Assembly (NCBI GenBank): GCA_013350335.1
Contig: CM023540.1
Location: 50,636,552 to 50,700,551 of the forward strand
Direction: 5' to 3'
Length of the DNA: 64,000 nucleotides
Source of the DNA: Chimonanthus salicifolius
Lineage: Eukaryota > Streptophyta > Magnoliopsida > Laurales > Calycanthaceae
The notes below the pieces were generated by a model. The model searched no databases. It was not told where the DNA came from and was given only the letters and a program-made list of their open reading frames with translations. Below are positions 46,703 through 58,955 of the stretch, piece by piece. Made by a program: the position numbers and the translations under genes. Each line of letters begins with the position of its first letter. Positions within the stretch are counted from its first letter, which is position 1.

Positions 46703-49700
46703 AGTTTTTGACGCCGTTGTCAGGGGAAAATCATAAAATTAAATTCTATTATTTTAAAAATTTATTATTTTTAAGAAGAATTGTTATTTTTGGAAACTTT
46801 TATCTTTGGCAACTCTTTAAAAATGGATTTTTTTTCTATTTTTGAAAAGTTACCTTCAATAAGAAATTCTTGAAAATCTCAATAATATGAATCAATTTAT
46901 TTTTGGAAAAGTTTTCTATTTTTAGAAAATTCTATTTTTGGTAATTGATCTATTTTTGGAAACCTTCCAATTTTATCGAAATTTCCAAATTTTGAACTTT
47001 TTCTAAAATTTTAGAACTTTTATCTAACTTAAGAAACCTTCAAAATAAGATGTCAAATCTTGGGATTCATGAAATAAATTTTTAATCTAGTGAACTTTGA
47101 TTTAATTTCCATAATCTTATCATAGTTTAAAAATCTTGTTTATAGACTGTAAATATTGCACCTCCTTCTTTAATTGTAGTTATAGGAAAACATCATTTAG
47201 ATTAGGTTTCATGCATTCTTTATGAGACTTAAAATCTTCCCTTTTTTTTGTGTTGTTTCATTGTATAGGGATTTTGAATTGCACAATAAAAATTTCTGGC
47301 AGGAAAGCATTACAGGCCAAGGTAAGTGCCTAACCTCATTTTCTTTTATTTTTTTATTATTTTTCCATGCATTCATATACATTTTATTTAGGGTGTTTTG
47401 CATTCCTTTTGCATTATAAAAAAACAAAAATATTGCATATTTACTTTGATCTTGCATTTAGGTTGCTAGTTTCATGCATTAGATTAGATTGTTTGCTTAT
47501 TGTTTGCATATTTGCTTTAAGTATTGCATTATTAGATTTAGGATTGCATTAACAAAAATAGAAAAAAAAATTAGTAAATAAAAATGGTTCATGCATCTCC
47601 TAATAAAACTAATTAAGGAACCATTAGGCTAGATTTTTAGGGTTTCATGCTCATTAGGAACCTTTTCAATCTAAATCAATTTTTGTAACCAATGAATAGT
47701 TTATCTTCAAGAATGGTGTCTAAGGCTAGTTCTGTTACCAAGACATGCAATCGATCATCTTCTAAGGAAAAGCTGGGATGAGATGCCATGGGCTCCCCGA
47801 CTTACCTGGGAACTTACCTGGCCATCTTATGGTTAAACTCTCATTGGAGACTTAGATTATTTGGAGAGAAAAGTAGGAGCAAGTCTAGAGACAAATTTTA
47901 GGATCCTATTAGCATCTAATAAAAATTCAATTTCTCTTAAAGAAATTTGAATCTAGATTTAGGCATTTCTTGTGTGATTTTGTTTAAACGTGTGTGATCG
48001 TGTCTGTATATGCTCATTGATCTCGTGACTCCACCAATCGCTTGGTTTGAGTTACAGTTCCCATCAGTCCACCGATTGTTGTGTCTGGGGCTCCGTCAAG
48101 CTCAGTCAAAGATATAGGTCCACCCTTATCACCACCCACATCACCACCAACAATCCAGCCATTTCACCCACACCAGAACCATCACAGGATCCGTCCCTAT
48201 CAACACATCCCTTACTTGATAGCCAACCTGTAGGTCCAACATCTAACCAGAACTGATAAGAAAGATTCATTTACCCATTTACCCATTTATGCTATTTACC
48301 TATTTACCCATCCAGCCATTTATCCACTTCCCATTTAACCCATTTATCAATTTACTTATCCATCCATTTACCTATTTATCCATTTACACATCACTCATTT
48401 ATTCACTTACCCATCCACCCACACTCATTTACCCTTCTCCACCCACTCATCTTCCTTTACCCAGACCCACTACCCACATGTCTAAGTCTGAGTTGGTCTG
48501 AGTCCTTAGTGTCTAGTTTAGGTTTCATTGAGTCAATTTAGGATTTTAATTAATTTGTTAAAGTCAGCCTAGGCTAGGATTTTTATTAAGTCAGTTTAGG
48601 AATTTTGTTATTAGGTCTATTTATTGGTTTCGCATTGTGAGCCCTTTTAGGTATATCTTTCTGATTTGCACCTGATCAATGTAGATTAGAGAACATTGAG
48701 GACAATGTTCAATTCGAGTTTTGGGGTATTGAGGGGTTACACTTCTGTCCAAAAAAAAAAAATTGTTTTTTTAAGAAAATATAGGCATACTTAACCTTTT
48801 TAAGAGAAGAGTAGGCGAAGTCTGAGAGCCCTTGGTGCTTAAAAAGACTGTTAATCTTAACTTGAGAAAAGTATGCGTCTTGACAATCTGACGTAAAAAG
48901 AGTCACATTTTTAATATGCATACGTAGATAGAGATCTTTATATCATACTTTTTCACAAAGACTTTTATAGGATTTATATTTGGAAAAACCTGTACACAAC
49001 CATATTAAGTTTAGTCTGAAAAAGAAAAATATTCACGAGTCGAGTAATCATTAGAAGAATACCAGTCGAGAGTTAACCAAGTGAGCTTTAGAGCCATTCT
49101 TTTCTTTTGTGGGTTATAAGTCAATTCCATTTTCTTTGGTAGCGCAAATAAGTTGTTGTTGATCTCATTATTCTTCATCTTGGTCATATTACTGAGAACG
49201 CCATCAAATTTGAGTTAGTATACCTGAAATTTGTCTGAATTTATTTGAAACAAAGAAACCAGCTTATGAAGCTTAAGATATGATATAGGTCATTTTTGGA
49301 TCGTTTGAGCCTTCAAGCCTACCTATTTTTGGTCATCTTATCTTGATAGTTCCCCAGTTGAGCCTTCAAAATAGCTTATTTTCTTGACTAGGCATGTCTA
49401 CCATACCCAACTCCAGTCCAGGAGTACGATGCAATTGAAAAATTTTCCATGACCAATTCCTAAAGAAAGGTTAGAGATGAATTTTTTTTTTGGGGGATGG
49501 TACTCTAAAAAGAAGGGCACAAGAAAAGAAAGAGAAAGAAAATCGCATCCAAAAAAGGGAAACAACCAGACACCAAAAGAAGGATGTGAAAAAAAACTTA
49601 CTTAAAAAAGTGGTGGAAAGAGAAATAGAGGAAAAATATACCATTCAAAATCATGAAGACCTCTAACCAATTCAAAGTAATTATCTTTAGAGCCATCTAT

Positions 49701-50455
49701 ACTTCTTTGATTTGACCCAATCCGAAGCCACGTTTCGTCCTAAAAGGAAGTTCTATTGATCTTAGGTCTAAATAAGGTGTTTCAAATGGACAATAAACGA
49801 AGAAAAATGATGGTATTTGACTCAACGGTCTCAGGAAAGTGACACCTATTCATGAGATCATTCATTTTCTTTTGAATTGAGGCTTCTTTGTTAATATATA
49901 TGTGAGATATTTGGAATTTCGAATACATAAATTCTGCTCACATATACTTGAGTGAAAATGAGCCCAAAACTCTGAGTGTTAATTTTTTTCTAGAGACATA
50001 TCCAGTAAGGTTTGCAGTCGAAGCGCATTTTCCAACGATGTGAAGAAAACTTGAGTCTATTTGGAAAAAGAAGTCTATCTTAATATTGGCTAAGCACACA
50101 CTACACTCCAAGTATAAACCTTGTAAAATGAAATTTAGAGCTGTATGATGTCTAGACCTCTCATCCTTGTGTTCCTGTTAAATATATAGATATTTGTGGA
50201 TATTATCACTGAAAGCCCTCACATGAATATAACTCGTCCACTAGGGGTAACCTAAGGGTTTAAAGACTTGTTGCATATGCTAAATGCAATCGAGAGTACC
50301 AGCGAAAATGGTGTAGTTTTTAGGTTTAGTTTAGGTTTTGGTTTTGTCTAGGTATAGTCAAGGTTTAGATTAGGATTATATTAGGATTTTTGTGTTTTAG
50401 AATTTTTATCTTTAGTTTTGCTCGAGAACTAGCAGGATCTGAGTTTGGGGGTATT
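46703..50455 (+). other. Second F interior: leader, gag-start relic and 3' non-coding region
   Basis: The part to about 48250 matches T2's leader and gag start in reverse orientation (block TTTATCTTCAAGAATGG at 47702; TCTCGTGACTCCACCAATCG near 48023). It then leaves gag and enters non-coding sequence. Purine-rich tracts occur at 48705-48740 (GAGGACAATGTTCAATTCGA then GTTTTGGGGTATT), 49480-49640 and 50440-50455 (GAGTTTGGGGGTATT, next to LTR F3). The duplicated tract suggests a composite 3' end. ORFs at 47209-47552 and 48709-48921 are not recognisable. Confidence 0.72.
48261..48470. repeat. Degenerate ACCCATTT-type minisatellite
   Basis: About 200 bases of irregular repeats built on CCCATTTA, CCATTTAC and CCACTCAT. 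The strand is pyrimidine-rich. It is not the plant telomere repeat CCCTAAA. Confidence 0.8.
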
Positions 50456-51142
50456 TGTTGAGAACTGAAATCTTATATTTTTACCCCTAATTATTGGACC
50501 AGTTAGCTCTCAATTTTGTGTATATTAGTGCATTTAATATATAATTTCCTAGTTTTGTAGATTAAAAATGGAGAATACAGGAAATCAAGCTAAGTCAGTA
50601 GATAATTGCTAGTTTTGAGCCTAAAATAGAAGATCTGGAATTTTAGTAATTAATTCGGGCCACTTTTAGGCTTTTTTATGTAAATTGATTAGTCTAGATC
50701 CGGTTATGAGAGTCTAGATTTAATCAGTATTTTAGATTTTTAAGTGGTGGAGTTAATTATTTAATTCTAGGAGAGAGAACATGCGATTCAAGTGCCAAAA
50801 ACTGAAAATCAAGATCAAATGGGCCAGAGATCCACTTCAATTGGGCCAAGCTAAGCTCCGCAGGCCAACATTGGGCTAGGCCACAGGCAGTCCATGCGCA
50901 TATTACAAGATGGTCCAGGCCAATGTGCACTCTAAAATCCAACAAAGTCCCAAGTCCTCAAGCTCAAGTCAAAGATCCACTGGAGGTTGATGTGCTCAGT
51001 TATAGGTCCAAAACCCAAGTCCATAACCCATTCACACGCCTAAGCCTTGTCCATTTCCATGTCATCCACACCATCCAATCTTCATCTTAAAGCCTAACCC
51101 TTCATCTCATACCAAAATTAGATAAAACCCTAAATCCACCTA
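50456..51142 (+). repeat. F3: Athila-type LTR 5' part, cut by P1
   Basis: Starts TGTTGAGAACTG after a GTTTGGGGGTATT tract. From 50664 it matches F0 closely to CCACCTATC at 51142, where the P1 sequence begins. Confidence 0.87.
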
Positions 51143-51584
51143 TCTCTCAGTATACAAATTGGTCATGATAGGTGATGTCATCCATTGGGCTAGAAGAGGC
51201 AATTTTTGTGGATTCTTTCAGCCTCTTTTATTGTTTCATATCTTTTTAAATAGATTGAAAACATATTATGACACAACACTGATAAATGATACTAGTGTTT
51301 GATTAAGGTGCATAGTCATTTCATCACTAGTCCAAGCCATTTGGTCTGTGGACTAAGTGGTCATGGAAGGTTAAGGTTTATCAAATACCTCTTCCATAGG
51401 CTTAGACCACTATCTATTCACCTATTTCTAAACATCTTTATTGATGAAAACATTTAAAGTTTTTAATGATTTCTTTACATTTTTCATCACAAATTGAGGC
51501 TTAGAAATACCATGGCTTTTCTCTCATAGCCATTGTTCCAACACGGATCAACTTGGATGGTTAGATCCTTGTAAAGAGCACTAG

Positions 51585-51596
51585 GCTCTGATACCA
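51585..51596 (-). promoter_or_regulatory. P1 primer-binding site, initiator tRNA-Met
   Basis: TGGTATCAGAGC on the minus strand, two bases from the LTR end (TTTTTCA). Confidence 0.9.
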
Positions 51597-51598
51597 AT

Positions 51599-53461
51599 TG
51601 AAAAAGTCCTTCCTTTGGTGCTAGAACATGATTGACCCTAGAGGGGGAGTGGTGAATAGGTCAATTTCAGTTTCCATAGTGTTTACAAATTTCTTGATTG
51701 TTTAATGTTTAAGTGCAGCGGAACAACAACTTTAATCAAGAGACTTGCTTAGTGTGATAAATTGTTTATAATTTCTTTAAACGATCACACTAAGTTGAGA
51801 CCCCTTTGAATATTGCTTGATTATCAATGTTTGTGTACAATGTATACATAAAGATAATCAAATGCAAAGTGATGTGTGTTAAAAAGAGTACTTAAATACT
51901 AAAACACAAACACACAGTGATCAAACACCATAAGACCAAATTTATAGTGCTTCGGTTTGCCAACTTAGATCCACTGTTACGACTAGCTCAACCATGAGCT
52001 ATCCCCAAATCCACTAAGTGGAGACTTACACCCTGACAATTAGAGTATGAATTCCTCCTCACTCAATCGGCTGGAAATTTCATCCACCACATGTAGAATA
52101 TGAATTCTACATATTCTTTGGATGGGAATTCCACCCACCACATGTGCCTGAGACGACGCTCTCGATTTTTTTATAGTGGTTCCAGAGCCAAGCCTCCTTA
52201 ATCCACTTTCACGGGACAAAGGTTTTAAATAAAATTAAAACCAAAAGGCACTTGCCTTTGAAGCTCTTTCTCGTTGATGTGTGCTTCTTCGAGATCCACC
52301 CAATGTGTGCCGACACTCCGCCTTGTAGCCATTGTAAAGCAATCACAATTCCAAGATGACTAGGAAATTGGTTCTACCAAAATCTATCCTAGTTGTTTAT
52401 CCTTTCGCCTTTCTCTCTCTCACACAAACTCAATCCATATGATTGGTTGTATTAGATTTCCCAAGTGTAAGTACAAGAGAGAGTGATCCTTTTGTTGGCC
52501 TTTGTTTAAGTTCACTGATAATGATGAGGGTCCAATGGATTTGCCAAAAGATGCCAACTGGTTGCAAAATGATTGGTATTTATAGACAATGCAACCAATT
52601 TCAGATACGGTCATGTACCGACAGGTCGAGTGTAGCGAGGGGTAGATGACTAAAAATATTACCATTCAACAACCCGACCGTTGTGCATTAAATGCACTCC
52701 CAATGGTATAAATCTTTCCCGATCGATAGGTCAGTATCGCCGATGGTACCAAAAGATCAGTCCATACGAGTGGCTTGGTTTGGGGCAACACCATGCTGAC
52801 AGAGTTTCAAGTCCAAAAACTAGTATTACCCAAACCAACATGTCGCCCTTTACCGAGGGGTCGGTCCTGGTACTCTCGATCGGTCTTGAACTACCGATAT
52901 GTCTGTTTTCTTGAGAACACACTTGATTTCAAAGTCCAGAACTCACAAGTTTTTTATCGAAGAGTTGTTCGACCACGAGGGGTCATTTCAGCCTTTCACC
53001 GAGGGGTCGGTGCATACAAGACTCTCGATCAGAGGCACACATAGTATTACAATTCTTAGGATCCAGAACCTTTATCAATCTGGCTAACCAGTCTTTGACC
53101 ATGATGGGTCAATCCTGTCTCCACTGATGGGTCGGTGAGAACGACTAGTCGAGCTCATAGTGAAACCAAATACATATTTCCAAGTTGGGTTCTAATTCAC
53201 TATCAAGCTTCCTCTCTAGGCTTTTAATGATTTTACAATTTGTTCAAGTAATCCTAGGAATGGTCCTCTTAAGTTGTGGGTACCACCTAAAGTCATCTAT
53301 GGCTAAATACCTATTTTGTGATTGCCATAACGATGAGCTTTAATTCGGTGGAGCATGATCTTCACTCTTGATGACCTTGAGTCTTCAAACTTCTAGCAAG
53401 TGCTTCTTCCCGAGTCATGGAATTGACAAACTTAGAGACTCGGCAAACTGGGGCACTAACA
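51599..53461 (-). repeat. P1 5' LTR, 1863 bp
   Basis: In element orientation it starts TGTTAGTGCCCC and ends GGACTTTTTCA. It carries repeated imperfect palindromes around ACCGAGGGGTCGGT (for example 52854-52870 and 52998-53012). Parts of it recur at 61878-62717. Confidence 0.82.
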
Positions 53462-53998
53462 GTAGGCACATGCCAAATACATTGAGTTTTGTTCTCAGAT
53501 TTCCGAATGACAACCTAAGCATACCATTTTGGCAGTTGATAATAGCTTTAACGGTGGCCAAGAATGGTCATCCAAGAATAACTGGAATGTACTCACTTTC
53601 ATTCTGAACGGGATGGGTATCCGGTACAACAAATTCTACTTGAAAGTAGAATTTGTCTACTTTCACCAAAATGTCCTCTATCACACCTCTTGGAATTTTC
53701 ACAGAACTATTGGTTAACTGAAGTGTGATAGGAGTGGGTTTTAGTTCTTTCAATCCTAACTGCTCATAAACAGAGTATGGCAGTAGGCTAACACTAGCAC
53801 CAAGATCTAATAAGGCCATGTCAATTGAATATGTACCGGTGGTGCATGAAATGGTTGGGCACCCAGGGTCCTTATGTTTGATCGAAAATGGTTGTTGGAG
53901 GACTGCACTGGCGTTTTCTTCTAGAAATGCCTTTGTGGGAACATTAGTTCTACTCCTTACCATACAAAGTTCTTTGAGAAATTTGACATATGTGGTAC
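53462..53998 (-). pseudogene. T2 aspartic protease (Athila/Tat-type), truncated
   Basis: On the minus strand YVKFLKELCM, then a segment ending SISCTTG-type sequence, then the protease with ALLDLGASVSLLPYSVYEQL; the usual catalytic DLGAS is intact. IPRGVIEDILVKVDKFYFQV follows, then a stop where Arg is expected in LGRPFLAT (TGA, from CGA). The codons continue to LNVFGM and are cut at 53461/53462 by the P1 LTR. The motif set is typical of Athila/Tat Gypsy elements. Confidence 0.9.
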
Positions 53999-55335
53999 CT
54001 GATTGATGGTGTCAATTAGAGGAATGTTGATATTGACATGTTTGAACACCTCTAGTATTTCACCATAAGGCACCCCTTGTTTGTTGGTTAACCTCTTAGG
54101 GTAAGGAGCCCTATGCACGTATCGTTTTCTAGCAGATGGGTCCGGTAAAATTTGGACAGGGATGGACTCAGTGAGTTATCCTGATGCTTGGATTGACTAG
54201 TGGTCTGGTCTTCCAGTTGTCTAGGCGATTTGACCTTGTTGTCTACCTGTCTCCCAGATCTCAAAGTAGTAATGGAGTTAGCGTCATCTGGATTAGATGA
54301 CGAAATCTCATTATATCCCTTGGGATTAGAGATAGACTAATTGGGAAATATACCTTTCTCCCAGTCTCCTATTGTTGTAGCTAACTGCATAAGCTGTGTT
54401 GGGTAGATTACATGAACTGGTGCAACGTATCCTCGAGAGAAGGCTTACGTTGTTGAGACAGATTGGACTGATAAGACTAATTTGGATGAGGTGGATGACT
54501 TTTGAGATGGGTGAATGATTGATTCTGAGGTGGTGGATATGATTGACTCAAAGGTGCTTGGTACGGTTGACCTTGGTATTGAGGGGACCTTCACTTAACA
54601 GAGGTGGATTTTGTTGCTAAGAGAAATTAAGATGATTCTACCAATTAGGATTATATGTGGCAGAGAATGGTGTTCCCTGCTGTCTTCCAAAATTATTGAG
54701 TGCATTGGCCTGCTCGATTGAGTAATCGGCGTTCGATCCTAACGAAAGACAATTTTGGGCAGTGTGTCCTAAGTTAGAACACAATGTGCAAACTTCAGCA
54801 TGCATTCCTAATGATGGGTTTGTTAGGTTTGCAATTGCAAGCTTAACGTTAAAGTCTTGTTAACTTCGTACAAACCTCTTCTTTTGGGTGTTTGCACTGA
54901 AATTTTCTTTTTGGAAAAGTCCCATTGCTGAGAATTCTCCGCCAAGTTTTCCAAGAAATTCCATCCTTCATCTTGACTTTGTTTCAAAAATGCCCCACTC
55001 TTCATAGACTAGACTAAGGTACTGCTAGATGTGGTTAATCCATCATAGAAAAGTTGCACAAGTCTCTAATTTTCAAAACCGTGGTGGGGATATTTACTCA
55101 ATACATTCTTGAATCTTTCCCATGATTCCGAGAAAAAATTGAAATTTGAGTTCATCCTCTTTTAGAGTAAAATTTGAAATTTCTTTCTTGAGGGTGTTTA
55201 TTATAGATATGGAGAAACATTTATTCAAGAATTTATTGACAAGTTGATCCCATGTTCCGATGAATTTGCAGGAAGGGAGTTCAGCCACTATTTCACTTTT
55301 TCTTTGAGTGAAAAAGGAAAGAGGCGAAGTTTAAC
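53999..55335 (-). pseudogene. gag: T2 gag central and C-terminal part with zinc knuckle
   Basis: At 55094-55288 minus, MAELPSCKFIGTWDQLVNKF and following NTLKKEISNFTLKEDE are the conserved gag core (WEQLVNKFLNKFFP type). A CCHC knuckle CTLCSNLGHTAQNC lies at 54749-54790. A Gln/Pro-rich linker (PQYQGQPYQ, SYPPPQNQS) lies around 54480-54590. The frame is broken many times; after 54400 only scattered similarity is visible. Confidence 0.8.
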
Positions 55336-55379
55336 AGATTTTTAAGTGACATTTTGAATTATGATGGTGGCGCAAATAT

Positions 55380-55625
55380 CTAAGAATTCTTTGACATGAA
55401 AGAATGGATCCTCACGATCAAAACTATGGAATGAAGGTAGAAGATGTAGAAGGGTTGGCTTAAGTTCATAGGCCGCATTGCATTGGTTGGTGGGATGACT
55501 ACACTGGAAGGTGTATCAGCTATGACCGATGAAAAATAATCTCGAAGAGTTTTCACATTTCCAGGTCCTTCGGCCATTCTAGGTGATGGAGTAGATGGTG
55601 ATGTGGGTGAACTGTCTATGTCCAT
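55380..55625 (-). pseudogene. gag: T2 gag N-terminal part
   Basis: Likely start at ATG 55625 (MDIDSSPTSPS) or at MAEGPGNVKTL near 55577. It reads KTLRDYFSS and VVIPPTNA, the beginning of Athila/Tat gag (usual TLRDY...PSCIV.PP). A frameshift near 55490 separates the expected core: in the other frame LLHLLPSFHSFDREDPFFHV is found. The upstream open stretch to 55766 belongs to the leader. Confidence 0.82.
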
Positions 55626-56023
55626 GACTGATCCTGATTGGGCTCCTGGTCGCAACAATTGGTGAATTGACGGGCAATGTAACTCGAACCAAGAGATTGG
55701 TAGAGTCACAAGACCAATGATGCATACAAAGACACGATCATTCACGTTCAACCAAATATCACACAAAGTATGCCTAAAAGCTAAGATTCGAATTGCACTA
55801 TTGCAATCAAATTTTTATTGGGTTTTACATGGATCCTAAAACTAGACCTTGCTCCAAATTTTATCTCCAAATAATCTAAGTCTCCGATGAGAGTTTAACC
55901 TCAAGATAGCCAGGTAAGTTCCTAGGTAAGTGGAGGAGCACAATGGCAATCTGCTTATGTTCAACTCATCCTTAGGTTAGATACACCTTGTTGACAGAAC
56001 TAATCCTCCCATTCTTGAAGATA

Positions 56024-56028
56024 AACTA
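56024..56028. repeat. Left target-site duplication of solo LTR C2
   Basis: AACTA. The partner at 58951-58955 is AATTA, one transition away. Confidence 0.8.
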
Positions 56029-57204
56029 TGTAACACCCCTGAATTTCCTTAGCTTAAAAAATTATTTGATTGGCCCACTTGGATTGCAATTTAATTGAAT
56101 TTGAGATTAAATGGTTGAAATGGACAAGATGGGCAAGAAAATGGGTCAATTATCCAATTAAGACCCAATGGGACATGGGTGAGCTTGATTTTTAAGTAAT
56201 TGGGTAAGTTTTGTTAAATTAGTTAAATTGGATAATTTAGTGCATTTAATGCATTAAAGTCCAGCTCATCAAGTGAGGTGGTATGTGAGTGATGTGGCAT
56301 TGCCATGTCACCACATGGAAGCCAACTAAGCAAGGATGTCACATCATCAAGTGACATGACCAATGTGGGACCCAAGTGCCATGTGCATGGCCAGCCATGA
56401 CATGGGTTGACTTGGTCAACTACGTGTGTGTCAAGTGCTGAGTTAAGGTCTTGTTTGAGTTGAGAAGATGAAGGGATGAGATGGGGTAGCTTGTCTAAGT
56501 ACATTGTACTTAGACACTAGGGAGGCCAAGGGACTCATTGGGAAGCCAAGGCTCTTTTGTTTAAGCCAAGGGTCTCCTTGGTTAAACCAAGGGCCTAACT
56601 GGTTAGACAAACCATGATGAGAGGAAATGAAGAGACTAATGCTTAAACATAAAGACACAAACCAAGGGGCACTCCAAACCCCTTGGCCGACTCCTCCTCT
56701 TGTACAAGAGTTTCTCCCCATTTCTCTTCTCTCTCTCTCTCTGTCACCTCTACCTCCATACATTGGAGGCTTTGATGAACAAAGAAAGGAGAAGAAGAAT
56801 TAAGGAAGAAAAGACAGATCAAAAGAAAAGAAGGAGACTGAAGGAAGGTATGTCTAAGGCTTAATAACATAGGAATGAATCCAAGGAAATCATAGGTTTG
56901 GCCATGGTGTGGCCGAACCCATGTGTTTCATGAGTGGTTGTAATGGATGGCCAAATTGTTATAAGGCCATGGAGTTGGAAATCCATCCAAGGGATGGTTA
57001 TGTGTTAAAACAAAACAATCATAGGATTAAACCCATGTTATGAGGATACTAGGATTGGATGGATTATGAAAAACCTTAACCTTGGCTAGTGGGTAGGATA
57101 AGTTTGTTAAGTAAAGTATGGAAGGTGAAATCCATGATTTAATATGATTAAGAACGGATTCCAAGAAGAAGGGCCTTACAATGCATGCAAACACAAAGAA
57201 CTAA

Positions 57205-57745
57205 CAAAAAATCAGTCGACAAAATCTTATGATTCAGTCGATTGAAAGTGTGTTGGTCGAGCATATAAAGGATCTACTCGTATTTCAGCCAAATGAATCT
57301 TGTGATTTAGCCGATTGAAAGTGGACTGGCCAGGCATAAAAAGGAACTGACCCAAAGTCAGTCGACTAAATGTTATGATTCAGCCGACTAAAAGTATACT
57401 TGTCAAACATGTAAAATATCTGCTGGTATTTCAGCCGACTGAAAGTATACTTGCCAAACATGTAAAATATCTGTTGGTATTTCAGCCGACTGAATCTTAT
57501 GATTCAGTCACCTGAACGTATACTGGCCGAACACACAAAGGATCTGACCCAAAATCAACCGACTGAATCTGTGATTCAGTCAATTGAAAGCGTACTGGCC
57601 GAGAACACAAAGGATCTGACCTAAACACGAATGATATCTGGTTGCATTTCAGCCGACTAAAACTGTGATTCAGTCGACTGAAAGAGTACTGGCAAAACAT
57701 GTATGATATTTGGTTGTATTTCAGCCGACTGAATCTTTGATAAGG
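57205..57745 (+). repeat. Array of TTCAGTCGACTGAA palindromes in C2
   Basis: Related to 20737-21480 in opposite orientation. Six to seven units; many carry C-to-T or G-to-A changes that break the central GTCGAC. Confidence 0.88.
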
Positions 57746-58494
57746 TACAAAGGTTCGCAAAGGGACTACGATTCACCTCACGATAGTTAGTAATTCGGAC
57801 ATAGGATTCCTACCTTGTTGCAAACACTATGGTGTATAATATGATATTTCTTTTATTCCAAATATGATGATTAATTTGGTTAAATAAATTGTATATGATT
57901 ACGAACTGATTTTCAAATGATATGGTGTATTTTAAATGATATGGCATTCTTGCATACATTACCTCATGCATGGTATGGGAGGGAACACATATGACCAACA
58001 AGCCAAGTTTTGAGCGGTCCAGACATAACTTGGGCTTGAGATTAGCTTGTAAGAAGCTATATGAACTGTTGAGATTTGGCCGCGTCCAGTTGATAGAAAG
58101 GTACGACTTAATTGGGCGAAAGAGCTCCTGGGAAGGTCCCGAAATCCTCCGCATAGGGAGGAGACAACACTCCATCGGGAATCCCGATTAATTTGTGGAT
58201 GGGTATAAAATGCCTGGGTGGTTGCCGCCTAAAACACTGTGGACATAATTGGCTAAGGAAAACCATTGATATGATTTATGATGTGATTGGATATGGATAT
58301 TGGGTGGGATTACATTTGGCATTGACACCCATGACATGACACTTATGTTAGCATTATTATGATATGGACATCATGCATTGGTTTAGTATTTACAAGATGT
58401 TTTACAAAGATGTTGTTAATGATGTATATACGCTTGATTATGATAAACTAATATTACTCCTATGTGTACCATAACCCTATTTGGAATACCTACT

Positions 58495-58514
58495 GGGCAT
58501 GTTGAATAATGCTC
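58495..58514 (+). other. Conserved LTR hairpin, C2 copy
   Basis: GGGCATGTTGAATAATGCTC: same A-T version of the stem as in C1, with one broken end pair. Confidence 0.55.
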
Positions 58515-58950
58515 TACTTTTACCCTATAGATGATGGAACAGGGAATGATAAGGAAAAGGACATGGGACCGAAAGGGAGCCAAGCATTGGAGCTTGGAAA
58601 GATTTAATGTTTAAATTGTTTATGTTGATTTCAATGATGTATTGGGAAGACTTAATTTTGGATTATAATAACTTAGAACATAATTGCTATGGTTTAATTA
58701 ATTCTTATGTATATATGAATTTTATGGTAATTGGTTCTGCTTGCTTAATGATGAGGAAAATATGAATAGCATCTCATTCATGTGAATTATTCCGCATGTA
58801 TAAGAAAAGCGTGTGAAGATGTTTTAGTGGACTTAGTCCATACACACATAATAGTGGCCAGTTAAGGGTTGGGTTTCTCTCACTTCTTTTTAAAAAAAAT
58901 ATATATATATACTCTGATTTGTGGCAAGTGAAAAAGGGCAGGGCGTTAGA

Positions 58951-58955
58951 AATTA
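58951..58955. repeat. Right target-site duplication of solo LTR C2
   Basis: AATTA. The following TTTAATGGTTACAAAAATTA resumes the T2 leader. Confidence 0.8.

Larger units (their letters stand above)
39801..51142 (+). mobile_element. F1-F2-F3: Athila-type non-autonomous multi-LTR complex
   Basis: Three LTRs in the same orientation (39801-42191, 44031-46702, 50456-51142, the last cut by P1) separated by interiors of 1.84 and 3.75 kb. F1 and F2 are each followed by a primer site; F2 and F3 are each preceded by a purine tract, so F2 has both roles. The interiors hold a leader and remains of the gag start but no protease, RT or integrase, so mobility would depend on an autonomous relative such as T2. 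Confidence 0.82.
51143..53461 (-). mobile_element. P1: Copia-like LTR retrotransposon remnant (5' LTR, primer site, leader)
   Basis: On the minus strand: an LTR, a tRNA-iMet primer site and about 440 bases of interior, which is then cut at 51143 by the join to F3. No domain is recognisable in the interior (an ATG lies about 65 bases after the primer site but the frame is closed). The superfamily is inferred from the primer site and LTR style only, not from pol. Confidence 0.7.
56029..58950 (+). repeat. C2: solo chromovirus LTR, 2922 bp, C family
   Basis: Starts TGTAACACCCC and ends GGGCGTTAGA (CA to GA at the end). It is flanked by a near-perfect 5-bp duplication, has no internal part and no primer site, and interrupts the leader of T2. 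A paralogous empty site is at 47684-47705. Solo LTRs form by recombination between an element's two LTRs. It shares the array of SalI-type palindromes, the conserved hairpin (58495-58514) and other blocks with C1. The CTCGCGTCGTGACG block seen in other LTRs is missing near 58875. Confidence 0.92.

Noticed and set aside
48261..48470. Interstitial telomere repeat
   Set aside because: The unit is CCCATTTA or CCATTTAC, not CCCTAAA, and is degenerate throughout.
52420..53087. Overlapping ORFs of 62-89 codons in the P1 LTR
   Set aside because: Several frames on both strands are open over the same bases and the rearranged copy P2 does not keep them.
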